Source of the DNA: Typha latifolia
Taxonomy: Eukaryota > Streptophyta > Magnoliopsida > Poales > Typhaceae
Assembly (NCBI GenBank): GCA_019914945.1
Contig: CM034112.1
Location: forward strand, 7,262,001 to 7,326,000
Direction: 5' to 3'
Length of the DNA stretch: 64,000 nucleotides
Under the pieces are notes generated by a model. That model had not been told where the DNA came from and did no database searches. It saw only the letters and a list, made by a program, of their open reading frames with translations. Every line of letters starts with the position of its first letter. Position 1 is the stretch's first letter. Shown in pieces: positions 57,317-64,000 of this stretch. Position numbers and translations under genes: made by a program.

Positions 57317-58642
57317 CTCCTAAATCCTTGATGCAGGAACAAAATCCACACCATGTGGATTGGTGTTATAATCCGACCATGTGCATTAAGTCAGTCGTGT
57401 CAGTTGAGTCGAGTCGAGTCGAGTCAACTTGAGTTAGTTAGTTAGTTAGATTTATCTTATTATTACTTTCAAATAAATCGAATAATCTGTATCTGGATCC
57501 GATCCACTTAAATTTCTACTCCCAAAAATACAGGTGGACATGTGTTGATAATTATCATTAAATGAATCTGAGTTTCGCCAAATATTTTTTATTGTCTTTA
57601 TCTTTTACCGAAGCTGTTAGATCACCTTTATTTTTCTAGGAGTGAATCATAGCCGAAAAACCTCTAAGCTTCCACATTCTAGCCATCATCTTACTATATG
57701 GTCGTCCATCATCACTCTTGGCCGTCCCCCACCCTCCGACGACCGCCGCAATGTTCGATATTTACCATTTTGCCCAGTTCTAACCTTCCTCCACTTTTTT
57801 ATTTTTAACTTTCATACCAATATTAGATTTATGTGAAACTAGAGTCATTAAGACTCTAACTCATGAGGCTACCACCACATAAATTTTCTTATATTTAGAT
57901 AAATCCAGATCTGGTTTGTAATAGTGGTATCAGAGCTGAGATTCCTTAGTCGATAGTTAGCACAAGATCGAAGAAGACTAGGAACTCATCTTTGTTCCTA
58001 TGGGTATTCCCCAGTGCCTCCACCACTACTGGCAATCGCTAGCGACGAACCACCCATGTGGGCGAGGACGTTGATAAAGTCTACAAAAGAGAAAGGTCAT
58101 CTAAAATTTGATGGTCATTCTCCAAGTCCAACACGGCCACCCCGCGCCGCCAACACCGCCACCCATGGTGGAAATGGCTAGCCACGGCTAGAGGATTCCA
58201 CCTACGAGGGAGGTGGAGGGAAGTCCCAAACCATGACCAAAAGTTCTCCTCTAGCCACCGTGGACACTGTCCAAACACCACAAGCCCAGACTACCGCCAT
58301 AGAAACGTCGGAGCGGCAAGCCAAGGAGGGGGCAAGGTCATCTTCTCCTACTATTGTTCAAGGTAGGGCCAAAAATTCTAGCTTTTCACCGACCGTGATT
58401 CAGCCCCCACTAGCCCAAGCTGCAATGCCAAGTCTCTTCCATGGGATCCCCTCACTCGAGCCAGGCCGGCGGCTGCTGCAAGAGACGGTCGGCGGTTGTA
58501 GCAAGAGACGGCTGATAGACCACCCGTGGCAATTCTCTCCACTACAGCGTCCTCTAGCCATGTGGCCTAAGGGCCAACATTCCTGTGACCACTAGTGGCC
58601 ATGGTCGGCCTCCACTAACCGACTACAATCCCATGGTGGACT
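57317..58642. other. repeat-bearing sequence with a primer-binding-like site
   Basis: A direct duplication of GAACAAAATCCACACCAT lies at 57291-57308 and 57331-57348. GTCGA repeats (57400-57424) and AGTT repeats (57430-57448) follow. TGGTATCAGAGCT at 57925-57937 is a tRNA-Met primer-like site, suggesting that an LTR ends just before it. The plus frames at 58233-58595 have no recognised domain. Confidence 0.5.
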
Positions 58643-58890
58643 TGTAATAACCCAAGTAGGTTTAAAAAAAAAATGGGGCCTCGTGCCCATGCATGGTGAG
58701 GGTGTGGCCAGCTGGCCGCGGTGGGCCCCGGCACCGCCTCCCCTTTTCCCCTCCATCGCCTCTCTCTCTTTCTCTCTCTCTCGACCACCTCTCACTCTTC
58801 TCTCTCTCTATTCTATCTCGCACTCCTTTATCTCCATTACCGACACCTTCCCTAGAGCCGCCGCTGGTGAGACCTCTTACTCCCCTTCTC

Positions 58891-58930
<40 letters not shown>

Positions 58931-61355
58931 CTCCTTCCCTTCTTCTCTTCTCTTCTTCTTCCTTCTTCTTCCTTCTTCTTCCTTCTTCCTTTCTTCTTTT
59001 TCTTCCTCAGCTGCTTCTTCTCTTCTTATTTTTCTGCAATAGTGCTGGACTCGGCCAAACACTATAGCAATCCATTGCTCGGCCAAGCCCAGCACTAGTA
59101 CTAGTGATCCCTTATTCTTTTTAATTTTATTATTTATTTATTTAGGTATTTCTGTCTTAATTAATACAAATAGATTTAGACATTATTTATTTGAATAATA
59201 ATACATATTCATCATTATGATTATTGTTAATTAAAATTAATTAATGATTAATTAGGTTATAAACTATTACACATAAATATAAGTAATACTTATATTTATT
59301 TATTTATTGATTTACTTATATGTATATTAGATTAATGGATAGATTTGTAAATTATAATTATTAGATTTATATTCTAATATTCTTATGATATACATTTTAA
59401 GTAATTCTATTAATTTATTATATATTGTTATTTTTGTAACAAATAAAATACTAGGCTTATGTATTTATTTATTATTTTATAAAGTAATCTCTAATTAATC
59501 AAGATATAATTATAGTTAGGTTTTCATCTATATTTATATTTTTATTTTTATCTGTAATTAAAAATCTAGCTAGTTATAAAAATAAGTAGATATTCTAAAA
59601 CCTTCTAAATCATCATATATTACATGAATGAATTTTAATCAGATAAATGGCTAACATCATACTACTTAAATAATTTCATATTTCGACCCCCCTGTTCAAG
59701 ACCCTATGGACTTAGCTATCGAGGCTTTATTATTGTCGTAGCAACGTGAATGAGTGGTTGTTTGGTATTTGCAGTGGTGGTGAGTAGTTTTATCCCATAG
59801 ATGCATTTCTCAAATTAGGTTATATTATATATTATATACATGCATGTTTTGCCCTCCAGCATGATTATATAACTTTATCTAGAGATGATTACTCTTGGAT
59901 ATGAGTATGATGATGATAAATAGAGATGATTAGAGATGATTATACTGTTATGACTTTGTGTCGGAGTGATTTCTAGTATGAGTGTGCATGTGATAGATTA
60001 GTAGGAGTATGCATGTGTTAGATATATGGTTGGAGTCTACATTGCATCATTTTTCTCTTGATTCCTGTTCCACCTAAATTCTCGTTATGTATTGACTCGT
60101 TATCGTACTGGATATATGCATGTGATCTGGCATTTAGAAGGAAAGCATGAAATGTGATTGATAGGATAGTTGATAGAAAATGTGGGAATACTCGAGTAGG
60201 CGCCAGGGTTAGTGGTGCCTCGAGTGATGATTATGATCGCTGATATGCGATTTCTCATGGCCCATGTCCGAGGTCGGTTGAGTCTGTGCGCATAGACAAT
60301 CGGACACATGTTGTTCGCCAGGGCATATGTGGCGAGTTATCCTCACGAGGTTTTCTATCAACTATGTGGGTGCCCGGTCTGGATGGATGTTGATATCCTA
60401 GCGGGCGACGGGGTATGATTATATTTGAGATACTCTTGCGGGTCGCGGAGTATGCTCTGAGCCTTAGGACATTATGTTGAGACCGGGTATCGGATGTTGA
60501 CTATGCACAGTGGTATAGTGTGAAGATGGTATACCGAGATGTCGGTGTTTGACTGTGATACGGAGAATTTCACCTGATTATTGAGTAATTATCATAATTT
60601 ATATACTATTGCATTTGACATCATGACATAGTCGACATGCATCATGTGTTATATTTGAGAAAGAGTTATGATGATAGTATGACATGGAGATATGTTTATT
60701 CATTGTCAAGAATTATATACTTCTATCAGTTATGACATGTTGTCTACTTTTCAATTATGTATTATTGAGGAACATTCATATACTCATTCATGACATAATA
60801 CTCTTTCTAATTTATATTATCTAGTACTTAATTTATTCTCTGTTTGGCTTCACTGATTTGAGGTAAGGTCTATTCACTGAGCCTTTAGCTCATGGCATTT
60901 TGTGTTTTTTCCTTTCCAAAAACCCAGGTGAATAAGAGGAGCAGGATACTCCCTTAGAGGTCTTATTGATGAGTGAGGAGTAGAGTGTGGTTAGTGTTAT
61001 ATGCTAGATGAGTTATCTTATCCGATGTATTAGTGGACATTCTCCAAAGTGTGTCTGTATCCTTGTCTTATATTTTAGCAAAAGACTTTGTACTTGTATA
61101 ATTATGTATATACTACCATTGTGTATATGTAGTTGTGAAAAACTCTTAATGATGTGTAGTGGCCTGTGTGGGGCCCAAGTAGGGTTATCTGTATGCTGTT
61201 GATAGTTAGACTTCAGTTATTCTTAGTTTAGATGTTATGGATAAAATCATGATATTGCTATAAGTTTATTTGATTGTCAGTAACTAAATGGTCAGGTGCT
61301 ACGCACGTGATATGTAGGCTCGTACCATGCACGTGTTTAGGGTTCAGGTGTTATA
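58643..61355 (+). repeat. B-type 5' LTR
   Basis: 2713 bp, starting TGTAATAACCCAAGT and ending CAGGTGTTATA. It shares the CT-rich part, split hairpin, AT-rich part and central part with A LTRs, but the last 0.5 kb (from about 60870) differs from A and matches 7389-8000. The end TTATA instead of TTACA is also seen in the inverted copy at 7389. Confidence 0.82.
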
Positions 61356-61363
61356 TTTTAGAG

Positions 61364-61376
61364 CGGTATCAGAGCC
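61364..61376 (+). other. gypsy B primer binding site
   Basis: CGGTATCAGAGCC, one base off the TGGTATCAGAGCC match to initiator tRNA-Met, eight bases after the LTR end. Confidence 0.8.
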
Positions 61377-61533
61377 TAGGTTTGTTAAGTATCCGGCATA
61401 TCATCAAGAGCTTTTGTACATTGTCACCTTCAGTCTAGGGAAGTATTGTGATCTTAGGGTTACGCAAAAGATAAATTTTAGAATTTTATTTGATCACTAA
61501 TCAGTTGATGAATTTGACTATTTTTATAGAAAA

Positions 61534-62329
61534 ATGCCGCCTCGTCGTAGAGGTTCATAGTCTAGGGTGACCTCCACAGCTAAGGCCCCTACTAAGACCC
61601 CAGAAGTTCCTCCATCTGTAGAGAAATGTGATCCTATTTCACACCTCCTGGACAGTCAAGAAAGACTTATTGAGGAAAACCTTCGAAGCAGAGGAGCTGG
61701 CATATCAGTAGAGAGTTCTAAGCCACCTCCTACAGCGGGTATCACTTTAAATAAGTTTATGCAGTTAAACCCCCCGATTTACAGTGGAGGCTAGTGGATG
61801 GTTATCGAACATAGAGAAAATGTTGGATACACTAGGATGTAATGATCAGTAGAATGTAGCCTTTGCTGCCTTTATGCTTAGAGGTGAGGCGGAACAATGG
61901 TGGAAAGCCATAGAGAGACTGATAAAATCAAGGATAGGGGATGCAGCCATCACTTGGGAGTTATTTCTTGATTTCTTTGATCAAAAGCATTTTCCAACCT
62001 GGAGGAAAGAAAAGATGGAAGAAGAATTTCTGCATTTACGTCAGGGTCCTATGACGGTGGTAGAATATGAGGCCAAATTTAATGCTTTAGCCCGTTTTGT
62101 ACCCCATCAAGTTCCAAATGAAGCAGCTAGAGCTCGACGTTTCAAACATGGGGTGAATTATGCTATACGTCAGAGCTTGGAGGTAGCAAGCCTCATTCCT
62201 TATGCTAATACAGTAGAAAGGGCGATGGCACTTGAGGGGGTAATTCAGGAGAAGAGGGCTATGGATGCTCGGAGATCTGGGACACGGTCTAGGCGAGGCG
62301 GGAGTTCTAGAGCTCTTTTTGCTAGCTAG
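61534..62329 (+). pseudogene. gypsy B gag
   Basis: The ATG at 61534 starts MPPRRRGS and meets TAG at 61558. The frame reopens as 61567-61794, with LNKFMQLNPPIYSGG, the usual lead into the capsid domain. After a break comes 61874-62329 with MLRGEAEQWWKAIERL, TWELFLDFFDQKHFPTWRKE, LRQGPMTVVEYEAKFNALAR and FVPHQVPNEAARARRFKHGV, a clear retrotransposon gag domain. It would form the particle shell. The overlapping frame that opens at 62265 carries on into pol, indicating a frame change near 62270-62330. Confidence 0.87.
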
Positions 62330-63839
62330 AGCTTACTGTCTTCGCAGTCACAGCATCGCCCTTCCTATCGTCCTTATCGGGGGAGTTACAGTGCTGATTC
62401 ATCTATCACAGATTAGTGTGACTGGGCCATCATCTAGTGGTAGAGGAGATGGGATGGCTAGGGGATCATCAGGACATAGTCGACCTTGTTGTGGAAGTGG
62501 CAAGTTTGGCCATCAGCTTCGTGAGTGTCGTAAACCTTTCTTATGCTTCGGGCGTGGACAGCCGGACCATATGTGTCGTAGTTGTCCTTGGGTCGCCTCC
62601 ACTTTCATCCCTATCGCTAGGGTATCTTCAGGTGCTACTCCTTCTGGGGCCTCAACTACTACTGTGCGAGGTAGGGGAACTGGAGGGGCTGGACCCTCTC
62701 AGCATGGGCAAAAGTCTAGGAATGGTCAGATCTTCGCTATGACTAAGCAAGACGCTTTGGCATCTAATGATGTGGCCACAGGTACTATGAAATTATTTTC
62801 TCATACAGCAAGAGTTTTATTTGATCCAAGTGCCACACATTCCTTTATTTCAAGTTCTTTTGCTTGCCATGCCGATATACTAATGGAACCTTTAGAGGAT
62901 ATTCTGTTGATGGCCACATCAGTAGGAGAGACAGTTGTTATTGATTTTGCTTATAAATTTTGCATAGTTAGTTTTGCGGATAGGGAGTTCAAAAAAGATC
63001 TTTTGCCACTAGAATTAACATATTTTGATGTTATCTTGGGGATGGATTGGTTAGCTGCATATCATGCCAATATTGATTGTTATAGAAAGGAAATTATGAT
63101 GAATTTAGCTGATAGGGCAGAGTATAGAATTAAGGGCAATAAATCCAACAATCCTATAGAGATAATCTCCGCATTTGAAGCTTGCAGATTATTAAAGAAA
63201 GGATGCACAGGTGTCTTAGCTAGCCTGTCAGGAGATACTGATAAAAAGAATAAATTAGAAGATGTCCAAGTTGTTAGAGAGTTTTCTAATGTTTTCTCAG
63301 ATGATCTCCTCGGATTACCCTCAGATAGGAAAGTAAACTTTTCAATTGATTTAGCTCCTAATACTTCACCTATTTCTAAAGCTCCCTATAGAATGGCACC
63401 AATAGAATTGAAGGAACTTAACGTACAGTTGGAAGAACTTCTACAGAAAGGCTTTATAAGACCTAGTGTCCTACCTTGGGGAGCGCTTGTTCTGTTTGTT
63501 AAGAAGGATGGAACACTCTGGTTGTGTATAGACTATAGACAACTGAACCAAGTGACAATAAAGAATAAATATCTTCTACCCTGCATTGATGATTTGTTTG
63601 ACCAGTTAAGGGGAGCTAGAGTATTCTCTAAAATAGACTTGAGGACTGGTTACCATCAACTTAAAGTCCATGAGGACGATATTTCTAAAACTGCCTTTCG
63701 TACTAGATATGGACATTATGAGATTTTAGTCATGCCATTTGGATTGACCAATGCTCGAGCTGTCTTCATGGATCTGATGAATAGAGTTTTCCAACCTTAT
63801 TTGGATCAGTTTGTAATAGTTTTCATTGATGATATATAA
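62330..63839 (+). pseudogene. gypsy B zinc knuckle, protease and reverse transcriptase
   Basis: The open frame covers 62265-63839. It contains a zinc-knuckle pair in degenerate form ([14 protein letters not shown], then [14 protein letters not shown]; near residues 75-105). A protease follows with [18 protein letters not shown] (residue about 187 onward; glycine of the usual DPGA replaced by Ser) and [17 protein letters not shown] blocks are [72 protein letters not shown] and the catalytic FIDDI. A stop follows immediately after the catalytic motif because of an apparent one-base loss near 63835. Confidence 0.9.
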
Positions 63840-64000
63840 TATATTCAACTAGTGAGGAAGAACATGATTTTCACTTGAGGTTAATTCTCTAGATTTTGAG
63901 AGAAAAGAAGTTATTTGCCAAATTTTCAAAATGTGAGTTCTGGCTAGATCAGGTGGTCTTTCTGGGACATGTAGTATCACCGGAAGGGATCAGTGTGGAT
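63840..64000 (+). pseudogene. gypsy B RT connection region, out of frame, cut by window end
   Basis: In a shifted frame the sequence continues after the catalytic motif with TSEEEHDFHLRLIL. It has a TAG near 63891, then [14 protein letters not shown] and [16 protein letters not shown], the normal region before RNase H. The window ends here. Confidence 0.85.

Larger units (their letters stand above)
58643..64000 (+). mobile_element. gypsy element B (Tekay/Del-like), 5' part
   Basis: It comprises a 5' LTR (58643-61355), a tRNA-Met primer site (61364-61376), gag and pol as far as the RT connection region, cut by the window edge. The short MPPRRR start of gag, the protease with [11 protein letters not shown] and the RT sequence fit the Tekay/Del branch of chromoviruses. 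Stops and frameshifts in gag and pol make it inactive. The 3' LTR is outside the window. Confidence 0.88.

Noticed and set aside
57925..57937. tRNA gene or true primer site of a new LTR element
   Set aside because: Only 13 bases match the tRNA-Met complement. No tRNA fold and no matching LTR pair were found, so it is kept as a primer-like site only.

Overview
This window looks like plant nuclear DNA, gene-poor and almost entirely made of transposable elements. I find no intact host gene, no rRNA or tRNA gene and no CRISPR array. The evidence for a plant genome is: SIRE/Maximus-type Ty1/copia elements, chromovirus-like and Tekay/Del-like Ty3/gypsy elements, primer binding sites complementary to plant initiator tRNA-Met, a non-autonomous hAT element, PIF/Harbinger transposase remnants, and AT-rich DNA with CT/GA microsatellites. 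I cannot name the species. The family letters A to F used here are local labels, and A and B are related subfamilies of one long LTR.

Layout. 1-9070: an AT-rich fold-back repeat complex (668-5886) contains a truncated A-type LTR (2655-5550), followed by a patchwork of A/B and C/E LTR pieces in both orientations. 9071-20838: a decayed Ty3/gypsy element C has a 5' LTR, gag, RT, RNase H, integrase and chromodomain remnants, and a 3' LTR. That 3' LTR is split by a copia element (Sire1, 12869-18465, target duplication CATAC) and by a hAT element (18980-20744, 8-bp target duplication TCGGAGAA). 20932-23641: a compact gag-only LTR element E (target duplication GAAGA). 23647-26805: A-type LTR fragments.

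26806-46880: one minus-strand A LTR is opened by a 10.7-kb copia element (Sire2, 28052-38726, target duplication GAATG) and by a cluster of broken D elements (40085 to about 46510). Sire2 itself carries a D solo LTR (29163-30158, target duplication ATGGA) inside gag, so nesting is three levels deep. 46881-58642: AT-rich DNA with an F solo LTR (target duplication TAATG), a complete A solo LTR (51313-54200, target duplication ATTCA), two PIF/Harbinger transposase remnants and an antisense copia gag relic. 58643-64000: the 5' LTR, gag and start of pol of a Tekay/Del-like gypsy element B, cut by the window edge.

The most unusual signal is a perfect 12-bp palindrome, GCGTTCGAACGC, present in two dozen or so exact or near-exact copies. 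It is concentrated in LTRs of at least four families (copia Sire; gypsy C, D and F) but absent from the closely related E LTR and from the A/B LTRs. It sits in tandem arrays whose copy number varies and in modules that appear to have moved between families. Other notable points are the doubly deleted Sire1 (pol and the env-like gene both lost), a primer-binding-site cassette captured inside the D LTR, and a perfect hairpin conserved in A/B LTRs.
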